Source: an uncultured Paracoccaceae bacterium (GTDB taxonomy: Bacteria > Pseudomonadota > Alphaproteobacteria > Rhodobacterales > Rhodobacteraceae). Taken from it: a DNA stretch of 64,000 bases. Within the stretch, counting starts at the first letter, position 1. Every line of letters begins with the position of its first letter. Where the stretch lies: the NCBI GenBank assembly GCA_947495795.1, contig CANMAI010000012.1, positions 121,286-185,285 on the forward strand, given 5' to 3'. Below are positions 56,914 to 64,000 of the stretch, piece after piece. The position numbers were made by a program, and so were the translations under genes. The notes under the pieces were generated by a model. The model searched no databases. It was given only the letters and a program-made list of their open reading frames with translations, and had not been told where the DNA came from.

Positions 56914-57780
56914 ATGGTGAACAGTATGACGTTCCTTGACTCATTGAGAGAGTTTTTTTCTTCACCCGCAGTGTTTGGCACCTTGGCGCTTTTCGTTCTT
57001 GTACTGCTCCTGTTTAGTTCAGCCGTAAGTTTAAAGAAGCAAGGCCTGGACGCGCATCCTTATGCTCTTGGGCTGCCACGCCACTCCGTTCGTGCAATTG
57101 TCGCTTTGGCCTTCACACTTCTTTTTGGATCACTTGGATTTTTGGCGATTGATACCGCTAGTGGACAGGAATTCATCGTCGGAGGGCCGGTGGCTGCCAA
57201 AGGCACTGGGGAAACGAAGACTGATTCACATGTGGACGCCCTGGACAAGCTTCGAGTTAAACTCGACAGTCTGAGGGACACTCTTTCAGCTCCCGATCTT
57301 CAGGAAAAAATCACGATTGGCGGAACGTCCAACGGATCGTCCGGTTCATATTCAGTGGTAGCGACAGGCGTGTTGATCTCCGTGCGAGAGAGTGCGGAAG
57401 CAACGCAGATGTCACGTGAAGTTTTGGTTATCATCGCAACCGCACTTTCGACCATTGTGGGATTCTACTTCGGGGCACGCTCGCATGCTTCGACAAATGC
57501 CAGTGGCGATGATTCCGGTGATCCAGCCAAAACCGCGGAACGGTTGCGGGTACAAGGGGAACTGCGCGCTGAGATCGCCCGCCTTGAGAACATTATTGGC
57601 ACCACTACAAATACGAAGACCAAAAAGAATGCTAAGGATCTGGTTGCTGAGGGCACCACCCTGCTGATGCAGAAAGTTGGTGAGTTTGCGGAGATTGAGC
57701 TTGCGATGTCGGCCAAGAAGACCGAAGCCCGGATAAAGGCGCTGAGCGCTCTTTTGACAAAGATGAAGGCCGTGGTCTGA
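56914..57780 (+). CDS. Orphan membrane protein with coiled-coil tail
   Basis: A 288-residue protein I cannot name. Helices are predicted at about 20-42, 61-82 and 170-190. The segment LGLPRHSVRAIVALAF before the second helix and STIVGFYFGARS after the third are the most motif-like parts. A periplasmic or loop region (about 85-165) lies between, and the last 80 residues are charged and coiled-coil prone. No good ribosome site precedes the ATG. The gene is AT-richer than its flanks and separates mch from sdhC. Confidence 0.65.
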   Translation: MVNSMTFLDSLREFFSSPAVFGTLALFVLVLLLFSSAVSLKKQGLDAHPYALGLPRHSVRAIVALAFTLLFGSLGFLAIDTASGQEFIVGGPVAAKGTGETKTDSHVDALDKLRVKLDSLRDTLSAPDLQEKITIGGTSNGSSGSYSVVATGVLISVRESAEATQMSREVLVIIATALSTIVGFYFGARSHASTNASGDDSGDPAKTAERLRVQGELRAEIARLENIIGTTTNTKTKKNAKDLVAEGTTLLMQKVGEFAEIELAMSAKKTEARIKALSALLTKMKAVV

Positions 57781-57791
57781 TTGCCCTACGG

Positions 57792-57821
57792 TGTGATCAC
57801 AAAAATTTGGGCGTGATCACA
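57792..57821. promoter_or_regulatory. Twin TGTGATCACA palindromes upstream of sdhC
   Basis: TGTGATCACA at 57792-57801 and CGTGATCACA at 57812-57821, again 20 bases apart start to start. The inner end lies 141 bases before the sdhC ATG, against 136 bases for the sucC pair. The flanking AAATTTGG is also shared. Probably an operator of the same regulator. Confidence 0.75.
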
Positions 57822-57962
57822 TTTGGACCCAATCGCTTAAAATTGACGGCAAACGCGGCATCACGTCCTGCATTCGGGGCTGGGAAGGGGAGAAAAACTT
57901 CTTTAGGTTAACGGAGTAGCTGGGCGCGTGCCGCCCATTGCCAGACCAGAGAGAGGCTTTTC

Positions 57963-58349
57963 ATGGCTGACGTCAATCGCGGCAACCGCCCGCTTTCCCC
58001 GCATCTTACGATCTATAAACCGCAGTTGAACTCCATGACGTCTATCCTGAGCAGGATCTCGGCCATTGGGTTGAGCCTTGCGATCGTGCTGGTGGTCTGG
58101 TGGTTTCTGGCGCTTTCGACGGATGCGGAATACTTCGCGCTGGCGAACGGTGTGCTGAATTCGTGGATTGGCGGGTTGGTGATGATCGGCTCGCTCTGGG
58201 CGCTTTGGTATCACACATGCGCAGGCATCCGGCACCTGTACTGGGATACGGGATCTGGCTTTGAGCTCGATAAGGTGGATCGTTCCTCCTATGTGGTGAT
58301 CGGCGCGTCGGTTCTGCTGACGGTGATCACCCTGATTGTTGCGTTTTAG
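57963..58349 (+). CDS. sdhC: Succinate dehydrogenase cytochrome b556 subunit
   Basis: Membrane anchor with three helices, 128 residues, which holds the heme and quinone site of complex II. The motifs NRPLSPHLTIYKPQLNSMTSILSRISAIGL and LWYHTCAGIRHLYWD (heme-ligand His) are diagnostic. The 182-base leader holds the twin palindromes and a GGTTAACGGAG sequence. It heads an operon with sdhD 13 bases downstream. Confidence 0.96.
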   Translation: MADVNRGNRPLSPHLTIYKPQLNSMTSILSRISAIGLSLAIVLVVWWFLALSTDAEYFALANGVLNSWIGGLVMIGSLWALWYHTCAGIRHLYWDTGSGFELDKVDRSSYVVIGASVLLTVITLIVAF

Positions 58350-58362
58350 GGGAGGCGGGATC

Positions 58363-58743
58363 ATGGGTTTCCGGACAGATCGGCAGCGTGTGAATGGGCT
58401 TGGTTCGGCCAAGGAAGGTACGGGGCATTTCGTCAGCCAGCGCATAACCTCGGCGGCTTTGGTTCCGCTGACGCTGCTCTTTATCTTCCCCTTCGTGCAG
58501 GCATTGGGCGGGGAGTACGCGGCGGTGCGGGAGATTTATGCGCATCCTTTGAATGCGATTGTGGCGATCCTGTTTATTGCGGTGGGGCTGTACCACCATC
58601 AGCAGGGTTTGCAGGTGGTGATCGAGGACTATGTGCATGGCAAGCTGACGCGGACGGCCGCGTTGTTGCTGAATATCTTGTTTTGCTGGGCCTTGGGGCT
58701 GACGGGCGTTTTCGCCGTCGCCAAGATTGCCTTCAGCGCCTGA
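58363..58743 (+). CDS. sdhD: Succinate dehydrogenase membrane anchor
   Basis: Second membrane anchor of complex II, 126 residues with three helices. VNGLGSAKEGTGHFVSQRITSAALVPL and LYHHQQGLQVVIEDYVHG are family motifs. The ATG at 58363 has a GGAGGCGGG site; the frame runs nine codons upstream. It is followed by sdhA after 12 bases. Confidence 0.95.
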   Translation: MGFRTDRQRVNGLGSAKEGTGHFVSQRITSAALVPLTLLFIFPFVQALGGEYAAVREIYAHPLNAIVAILFIAVGLYHHQQGLQVVIEDYVHGKLTRTAALLLNILFCWALGLTGVFAVAKIAFSA

Positions 58744-58755
58744 TCGGAGAGAGAC

Positions 58756-60564
58756 ATGGCAGCTTATGAGTTTATCGACCACACCTATGATGTGGTGGTT
58801 GTTGGCGCTGGTGGCTCCGGTTTGCGGGCGACTTTGGGGATGGCGGAACAGGGGCTGAAGACGGCCTGTGTGACGAAGGTGTTCCCGACGCGGAGCCATA
58901 CGGTGGCGGCGCAGGGCGGGATTGCTGCGAGCCTTTCCAATATGGGGCCGGATAACTGGCAGTGGCATATGTATGACACCGTGAAGGGGTCGGACTGGCT
59001 CGGCGATATGGATGCGATGGAGTATCTGACGCGGGAAGCGCCGAAGGCTGTTTACGAGCTGGAGCATTACGGGGTGCCGTTTTCGCGCACGGAGGAAGGC
59101 ACGATCTATCAGCGGCCCTTTGGTGGGCACACGACAGAATTCGGAGAAGGCCCGCCGGTACAGCGGACCTGTGCTGCGGCGGACCGGACAGGCCATGCTA
59201 TTTTGCACACGCTTTACGGGCAGAGCCTGAAGAACAATGCGGAGTTCTTTATTGAATACTTCGCGCTGGATCTGATCATGTCCGAAGATGGTGTATGTCA
59301 GGGGCTTATCGCGTGGAAGCTGGATGACGGGACACTGCACCGGTTCAATGCCAAGCAGGTGGTGCTGGCGACGGGCGGGTATGGGCGCGCTTATTTCTCG
59401 GCCACTTCGGCGCATACCTGTACGGGTGATGGCGGTGGCATGGTGGCGCGGCAGGGGCTGGCGCTTCAGGATATGGAATTCGTGCAGTTCCATCCCACCG
59501 GGATTTACGGCGCGGGTTGCCTGATCACCGAGGGTGCACGCGGCGAGGGCGGATATCTGACCAATTCCGAGGGCGAGCGCTTCATGGAGCGCTATGCGCC
59601 GACCTACAAGGATCTGGCGAGCCGCGATGTTGTTTCCCGCTGCATGACGCTGGAGATCCGCGAAGGGCGCGGTGTGGGGGCTGAGGGCGACCATATTCAC
59701 CTGCATCTCGATCACCTGCCGAAAGAGGCGTTGCAGCTCCGGCTACCGGGGATTTCCGAGAGCGCGCGAATCTTTGCGGGTGTGGATGTCACGAAAGAGC
59801 CGATCCCGGTGCTGCCGACGGTGCATTATAACATGGGTGGTATCCCCACAAACTACTGGGGCGAGGTGCTCGACCCGACGGATGACGACCATGATCGCGT
59901 GCTGCCCGGGCTGATGGCCGTGGGTGAGGCAGGCTGTGCGAGCGTGCATGGGGCGAACCGGCTCGGCTCCAACTCGCTGATCGATCTGGTGGTGTTTGGC
60001 CGGGCTGCGGCGATAAAGGCCGGTGAGGTTGTGGACCCGAACTCGGCCAATCCGGAGTTGAACCAGCGGAGCGTGGATCAGGCCATGGCGCGATTCGATG
60101 CGCTGCGGAATGCGAGCGGCGGCACGCCAACATCGGAGCTGCGGCTGACGATGCAAAAGACCATGCAGGCCGATGCTGCAGTTTTCCGCACCGACAAGAC
60201 GCTGGCAGAGGGCGCCACGAAGATGAAGGATGTGGCCGACGGAATGGCCGATATCGCCGTGACGGACCGCAGCCTGATCTGGAACACGGATCTGATGGAG
60301 ACGCTGGAGCTGAACAACCTGATGCCCAATGCACTGACCACGGTGGTCAGTGCCGAGGCGCGGAAGGAAAGCCGGGGTGCCCATGCGCAGGAGGATCACC
60401 CTGATCGGGATGATGTGAAATGGCGCGTGCATTCGCTTGCGCGTGTGGATGATAAAAACAATGTGAAGCTGAGCTACCGCGATGTGCATCTTGATCCTCT
60501 GACCAGCCATAATGAAGGTGGGATCGATTTGCAGAAGGTAGCCCCGAAGGCGCGCGTTTACTGA
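58756..60564 (+). CDS. sdhA: Succinate dehydrogenase flavoprotein
   Basis: Catalytic subunit oxidising succinate to fumarate, 602 residues. The FAD fold is [21 protein letters not shown] (13-33); His48 in [11 protein letters not shown] binds FAD covalently; [11 protein letters not shown] and [19 protein letters not shown] line the active site. A GGAGAGAG site precedes the ATG. Unusually it is separated from sdhB by four other genes. Confidence 0.98.
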   Translation: MAAYEFIDHTYDVVVVGAGGSGLRATLGMAEQGLKTACVTKVFPTRSHTVAAQGGIAASLSNMGPDNWQWHMYDTVKGSDWLGDMDAMEYLTREAPKAVYELEHYGVPFSRTEEGTIYQRPFGGHTTEFGEGPPVQRTCAAADRTGHAILHTLYGQSLKNNAEFFIEYFALDLIMSEDGVCQGLIAWKLDDGTLHRFNAKQVVLATGGYGRAYFSATSAHTCTGDGGGMVARQGLALQDMEFVQFHPTGIYGAGCLITEGARGEGGYLTNSEGERFMERYAPTYKDLASRDVVSRCMTLEIREGRGVGAEGDHIHLHLDHLPKEALQLRLPGISESARIFAGVDVTKEPIPVLPTVHYNMGGIPTNYWGEVLDPTDDDHDRVLPGLMAVGEAGCASVHGANRLGSNSLIDLVVFGRAAAIKAGEVVDPNSANPELNQRSVDQAMARFDALRNASGGTPTSELRLTMQKTMQADAAVFRTDKTLAEGATKMKDVADGMADIAVTDRSLIWNTDLMETLELNNLMPNALTTVVSAEARKESRGAHAQEDHPDRDDVKWRVHSLARVDDKNNVKLSYRDVHLDPLTSHNEGGIDLQKVAPKARVY

Positions 60565-60603
60565 GGCTAAGGGCATTTTTTCGCCCAGGTTTAAGGCTTA
60601 TCG

Positions 60604-61383
60604 ATGACTGACGAACAGGACTACCGCGAAGGCGATATTACCGCCGGCGGTTCCCGGATTATTGAGGGGAAAGAGAGGCCCGACGATTGGCAGCCGCCCG
60701 AAAGCTATGCCGAGAATTGTGAGCTTATCGAGGACCATCTGAAACCGGTGTTCGGCGAGAATGCCAGTGTGTTTCACGAGATAATATCCGATATCGTTCA
60801 TCTGGATGTACTGGCCTTCCCGCCGAATGCGGAGCGGGACTTCTGGGTGTATGTCACCTCCGGCATGGGTGATCTGCGGATGGAGGTGCCGGACGGATTG
60901 GACGCTGCCGAATGGGGACGGGGGGAGCTGATCATCGCCCTGCCCCGCGCCTGGGGTGACAGGATTGCAGAGGATGACGCGCTGGAGGGAGAGGATCCTG
61001 AAGCGGCGTTCTGGCCCATCAGCCTGATGAAATGGCTGGCCCGCTATCCGCATCAGGCCGCAACATGGTTTACGGACGGGCACACGATACCTTCGCTGGA
61101 TGGTGGGGCTTACGCGCCTGATACACGGTTGAGCGGTGCGATGTTTGTGTTTTCTTCTCTGCTGCCCGACGCGTTCCAGAGACTGCAGCTGCCAGATGGA
61201 GACTGGCTGAACTTCTATGGGCTGGTATTGCTCTATCCCGAGGAAATGGACTTCAAACTTTCCAAGGGGTTCGATCCGCTGTTGAAGCGCCTTGGGGCTG
61301 CGGGCGTTTTTGAGCTTGTTGATATCCACCGCCAATCCGTGGTGCGAAAGAACCCGCTGCTGCGCCTTTTGGGCATGGCATGA
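60604..61383 (+). CDS. SUFU-domain protein
   Basis: A 259-residue protein containing a suppressor-of-fused-like domain over most of its length (HLDVLAFPPNAERDFWVYVTSGMGD about 66-90; LNFYGLVLLYPEEMDFKLSKG about 203-223). In bacteria this domain is found in immunity and stress proteins and in many uncharacterised ones. It has no signal peptide. It follows sdhA by 39 bases and overlaps the glycosyltransferase by four. Confidence 0.75.
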   Translation: MTDEQDYREGDITAGGSRIIEGKERPDDWQPPESYAENCELIEDHLKPVFGENASVFHEIISDIVHLDVLAFPPNAERDFWVYVTSGMGDLRMEVPDGLDAAEWGRGELIIALPRAWGDRIAEDDALEGEDPEAAFWPISLMKWLARYPHQAATWFTDGHTIPSLDGGAYAPDTRLSGAMFVFSSLLPDAFQRLQLPDGDWLNFYGLVLLYPEEMDFKLSKGFDPLLKRLGAAGVFELVDIHRQSVVRKNPLLRLLGMA

Positions 61384-62222
61384 TCTGGCGCGCGCTTCGC
61401 CGGGCCTTCAGACGGGGCCCGCGCTTGAAAACCCTTGTGATCAATCGGGACAAGGATGTGGGCCGACTGGCATATGTAAAGGGTCAGGTGGCGAAACACC
61501 CCGCGCTTTCGCTGGAACGGTTCGCGGCGATTGATGCGTTTGAGCCTGATTTCAGCGTCGCAAAAAGCCTGCCACCGGGTATCCATTTTGATAGCCCTCT
61601 GCCCGAAAATCTTAAGAAGCGCGGGATGATTGGCTGCGTGCTAAGCCACGCCCATTGCTGGCACATCGCGGCTGAAGGCAACGAGCCGGTGCTGATCCTT
61701 GAGGATGACGCCAAGCTAACGAAACATGTGGCGGCGATGGTCGGGCATATCTTTGCCCTAGACAGTTTTGACATCGTGTTCGTGAACGAGCGTATGCAGA
61801 GATATCGGGCTCTGCTGGACAAAACGCAGTTTCGGGGCCATCTGCTGAAGGTGGACGATTTTTGCCGCGCCATGATGGAGGAGTATCCGGCTGAGGCGTT
61901 TGAGACACCCCGACTTTCGCCGGATGCTGTACTGCCGGGCGCGCCGGGTGGTGATGGCTACGTGGTAAGCCCTGCAGGTGCCCGCAAGATGCTGGACAAT
62001 TTTGCGCGATTCAAGATGCTTCAACATGCCGATTGGCTGCTTTTCGCCTTTGGTGTGAGCGAGATGCTGGACGGCGGACCACAGAGGTTACGCGCGCTCA
62101 ACAGACAGATGCGCGGACGGATAGCGGTGCCGGACGCCTATATACTTGGGCAAGCGGCTGTGAGCCACGGAAGCAAAGAGGTAGGCGGCTCCGTACGGGG
62201 TAGAACGGAGATTGGCCAGTGA
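61380..62222 (+). CDS. Glycosyltransferase family 25 protein
   Basis: A 280-residue LPS-type glycosyltransferase. VINRDKDVGRLAYVKGQVAKHPALSLERFAAIDAF at the N-terminus, GMIGCVLSHAHCWHIAA (about 82-98) and the metal-binding VLILEDDAKL (about 104-113) are the family signature. It probably adds a hexose to a surface sugar chain. The start overlaps the SUFU gene (ATGA). Its position in an sdh operon is not metabolically obvious. Confidence 0.85.
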   Translation: MIWRALRRAFRRGPRLKTLVINRDKDVGRLAYVKGQVAKHPALSLERFAAIDAFEPDFSVAKSLPPGIHFDSPLPENLKKRGMIGCVLSHAHCWHIAAEGNEPVLILEDDAKLTKHVAAMVGHIFALDSFDIVFVNERMQRYRALLDKTQFRGHLLKVDDFCRAMMEEYPAEAFETPRLSPDAVLPGAPGGDGYVVSPAGARKMLDNFARFKMLQHADWLLFAFGVSEMLDGGPQRLRALNRQMRGRIAVPDAYILGQAAVSHGSKEVGGSVRGRTEIGQ

Positions 62223-62321
62223 GTGCGAGACTTTACGCATACGGTAGACGCATTTGGGTTCGCTTTTCGATGCAGTTCTCGGCTATTCTCGGCACATTGC
62301 AGTTTGGTAAGGAGATCTAAC

Positions 62322-62603
62322 GTGGCACAAAAGACGGAAACGGGATTGGGTGGGTTCTCGTGGTGTATCGCAGGGGTGGCCCTTCTGGGCCTTGCCGGTT
62401 GCGACATGCCCGCCGAAACGGCTGCGGATGGCAGCAGCACCGCAGGTGCTGCGAGTGCCGAGGCTTCAGGCGGGGTAGCGAGACCTGCTTCACTGAGCGC
62501 GGACGAGCGGGTGATCTGGAACTCGCTGACGGAAGATGCGCGGCGCGAGGCAGCGGAGTTTATCCGCAACGGCGGCACGCTGACCCAATTTGTGGCGGTG
62601 TGA
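62322..62603 (+). CDS. Small lipoprotein with VIWNSL...GGTLTQFV motif, copy 1
   Basis: A 93-residue predicted lipoprotein with signal and lipobox LAGC (Cys27), an Ala/Ser/Gly-rich linker, and a C-terminal motif ADERVIWNSL...RNGGTLTQFV. The GTG at 62322 has an AAGGAG site seven bases upstream, which decides it over an earlier in-frame start near 62223. It pairs with the following gene, which has the same C-terminus. Function unknown. Confidence 0.75.
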   Translation: MAQKTETGLGGFSWCIAGVALLGLAGCDMPAETAADGSSTAGAASAEASGGVARPASLSADERVIWNSLTEDARREAAEFIRNGGTLTQFVAV

Positions 62604-62607
62604 GGAT

Positions 62608-63024
62608 ATGAGTATGCGGATCACAGTGATCGCGTGCGCAGGTGCCGTTGTTCTGGCGGGCTGTGCTGCAGAAGAGCAGATCGCCTTTCGTTCCGACAAG
62701 GAACGGGCCTGCCACGCGCAGGCGAAGGCGGCGCTGGGAAACAGCGACGCCAAGCAGTTGGTGCGCGCCCAGCAGACCGGTGATTTTGTGGTGCTGACAA
62801 AAGTGGATGGGCTGGTGCGCAACATAGCACCCTCCCCTACATTTGACAGCTGCATGGCCAGCGCTGAGGCGGGGCTTGCACCGCAGGTTTCCGAAGGGGC
62901 GCCTGTGCAGTTTACCGGAGATGAACTGGTTATATGGAACAGTCTTGGGGATGAGGCAAAGCGCGATGCTCTGCTGTTCATTCAGCAAGGCGGGACGCTC
63001 ACGCAGTTTGTTTCACAGGGCTGA
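62608..63024 (+). CDS. Lipoprotein with VIWNSL...GGTLTQFV motif, copy 2
   Basis: A 138-residue predicted lipoprotein (LAGC, Cys19). A middle domain with two cysteines (RACHAQAKAAL, DSCMASAEAGL) is followed by GDELVIWNSL...QQGGTLTQFV, almost the same last 35 residues as the gene before it. It starts four bases after that gene and ends 21 before sdhB. Both seem to be members of one uncharacterised family of envelope proteins. Confidence 0.75.
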   Translation: MSMRITVIACAGAVVLAGCAAEEQIAFRSDKERACHAQAKAALGNSDAKQLVRAQQTGDFVVLTKVDGLVRNIAPSPTFDSCMASAEAGLAPQVSEGAPVQFTGDELVIWNSLGDEAKRDALLFIQQGGTLTQFVSQG

Positions 63025-63045
63025 GCGGAGTAAGAGAGAGACGAT

Positions 63046-63825
63046 ATGGTAGAACTGACGCTTCCGAAGAACTCGCGCATCACGGTGGGCAAGACATGGC
63101 CCAAGCCAGAGGGGGCTGCGAACGTGAAAACGTTCAAGATCTACCGCTACGATCCCGATAGCGGGGATAACCCGCGCGTGGACACATATTTCGTCGATCT
63201 CGACACTTGCGGGCCGATGATGCTGGACGCGCTGATCAAGATCAAAAACGAGATTGATCCGACGCTGACCTTCCGGCGGAGCTGCCGGGAGGGGATCTGC
63301 GGCTCTTGTGCGATGAATATCGGGGGCATCAACACGCTGGCCTGTATCTACGGGCTGGACGAGGTGCCGGGCGATGTGGCGATTTACCCGTTGCCGCATA
63401 TGCCTGTGATCAAGGATCTGATCCCTGATCTCACGCATTTCTATGCCCAGCATGCGAGCATCATGCCGTGGCTGGAGACTGCCACGAACCGCCCCGCGAA
63501 GGAGTGGAAGCAATCCGTGGAGGATCGCGAAAAGCTGGACGGGCTTTATGAGTGCGTGATGTGTGCCTGCTGTTCAACGAGTTGCCCGAGCTACTGGTGG
63601 AATGGGGACCGGTATCTCGGCCCGGCCGCACTGCTGCACGCCTATCGGTGGATCATCGACAGCCGGGATGAGGCAACGGGCGCACGGCTGGACGAACTGG
63701 AAGATCCCTTCAAGCTCTACCGCTGCCACACGATCATGAACTGCGCGAAGACGTGCCCCAAGGGCTTGAACCCGGCCAAGGCGATTGCCGAGGTGAAGAA
63801 GATGATGGTTGAGCGGCGAATGTAA
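63046..63825 (+). CDS. sdhB: Succinate dehydrogenase iron-sulfur subunit
   Basis: Electron-transfer subunit of complex II, 259 residues with three clusters. The 2Fe-2S ligands are in CREGICGSC (Cys80, 85, 88) and Cys100; the 4Fe-4S and 3Fe-4S ligands are in [12 protein letters not shown] and [22 protein letters not shown] site precedes the ATG. It is the last sdh gene. Confidence 0.98.
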   Translation: MVELTLPKNSRITVGKTWPKPEGAANVKTFKIYRYDPDSGDNPRVDTYFVDLDTCGPMMLDALIKIKNEIDPTLTFRRSCREGICGSCAMNIGGINTLACIYGLDEVPGDVAIYPLPHMPVIKDLIPDLTHFYAQHASIMPWLETATNRPAKEWKQSVEDREKLDGLYECVMCACCSTSCPSYWWNGDRYLGPAALLHAYRWIIDSRDEATGARLDELEDPFKLYRCHTIMNCAKTCPKGLNPAKAIAEVKKMMVERRM

Positions 63826-63850
63826 GGGACAGCAAGGTCAGGTGGGAAAC

Positions 63851-63890
63851 GTCAGATCGCTTTCGACTTTGCGTCAAAAGCGGATCTGAC
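63851..63890. terminator. Stem-loop downstream of sdhB
   Basis: GTCAGATCGCTTT (63851-63863) and AAAGCGGATCTGAC (63877-63890) pair with a single bulged G around a 13-base loop. It starts 26 bases after the sdhB stop. There is no T tract. It may stop or protect the operon transcript, or belong to the adjoining mobile-looking sequence. Confidence 0.45.
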
Positions 63891-64000
63891 TGGCGGGCGT
63901 CCGTGTGCGGCCAATGGCCGGTATGGGCTGATTGTGTTGAAAAACTCTGCTTGTTTAGTGTGCTGATCGCTGATTCAATTTCGGTATTGATGCGGGAGAT
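63891..64000. mobile_element. Possible edge of an insertion sequence, cut by the window
   Basis: The last 110 bases, including TGATTGTGTTGAAAAACTC (near 63930), are unlike the flanking coding DNA and resemble from memory the ends of insertion sequences. No transposase frame fits inside the window, and no terminal repeat can be tested because the far end is missing. Confidence 0.3.

Noticed and set aside
58327..59715. 462-codon open frame antisense to sdhA and sdhD
   Set aside because: His/Arg/Gln-rich translation of a reverse strand; the sdh genes are unambiguous.

Overview
The window reads as chromosomal DNA from an alphaproteobacterium of the Rhodobacteraceae (Roseobacter-type). The evidence is the petABC bc1 operon, a RegB-type redox kinase divergent from a SenC/Sco protein, a DivL-like kinase with a CtrA-type box, a sucCDAB-lpd cluster linked to mdh, ethylmalonyl-CoA pathway genes (mcl2, mch) and sdhCDAB. 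Coding is dense and GC-rich, with many ATGA/TGATG overlaps. There are no rRNA genes, CRISPR arrays or prophages, and the only tRNA seen is tRNA-Ala(GGC).

Layout. 0-3.7 kb: petABC with a terminator, then a lone SDR. 3.9-6.1 kb: senC/sco and regB. 6.1-17.4 kb: divL-like kinase, a tsaE-amgK fusion, murU, addB, addA, trxA; a REP-doublet (REPIN) sits between addB and addA. 17.4-24.4 kb: EF-hand secreted protein, universal stress protein, dehalogenase-like hydrolase, a phytanoyl-CoA dioxygenase gene with one in-frame stop, lytic transglycosylase, nfu, GFA protein, tsaB, rimI. 24.6-31.2 kb: nucleoside ABC transporter of the BMP/PnrA class, with a LysE exporter between its permease genes, then purine nucleoside phosphorylase and a ModE-like HTH protein. 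31.3-39.3 kb: TauE exporter, TIGR02186 protein, DUF1194, agmatinase, tRNA-Ala, TIGR02300, PHA depolymerase, M48-type peptidase, SH3 protein, GntR regulator. 39.3-49.8 kb (minus strand): lpd, odhB, sucA, sucD, sucC with two sulfotransferases and a small lipoprotein between them. 50.0-53.6 kb: secreted protein, mdh, a second TauE, a small secreted protein. 54.0-56.7 kb: mcl2, nnrU, DUF1737, mch. 56.9-57.8 kb: orphan membrane protein. 58.0-63.8 kb: sdhC, sdhD, sdhA, SUFU-domain protein, GT25, two related lipoproteins, sdhB. The last ~110 bases resemble the edge of an insertion sequence.

The common theme is central carbon and respiratory metabolism: the TCA cycle (mdh, sucABCD, lpd, sdhABCD), the acetyl-CoA assimilation branch (mcl2, mch) and the bc1 complex. 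The most interesting unexplained signals are non-coding. A pair of near-identical palindromes (core TGTGATCACA), exactly 20 bp apart, lies about 140 bp upstream of both sucC and sdhC, which suggests one regulator controls both TCA operons. A 42-bp element made of three 11-bp TACCAAA repeats occurs twice, inverted, 37 kb apart, with 38 of 42 positions identical. A textbook TTAA-N7-TTAA box precedes the divL-like gene. Accessory genes (sulfotransferases, SUFU, GT25, twin lipoproteins) are embedded inside the suc and sdh operons.
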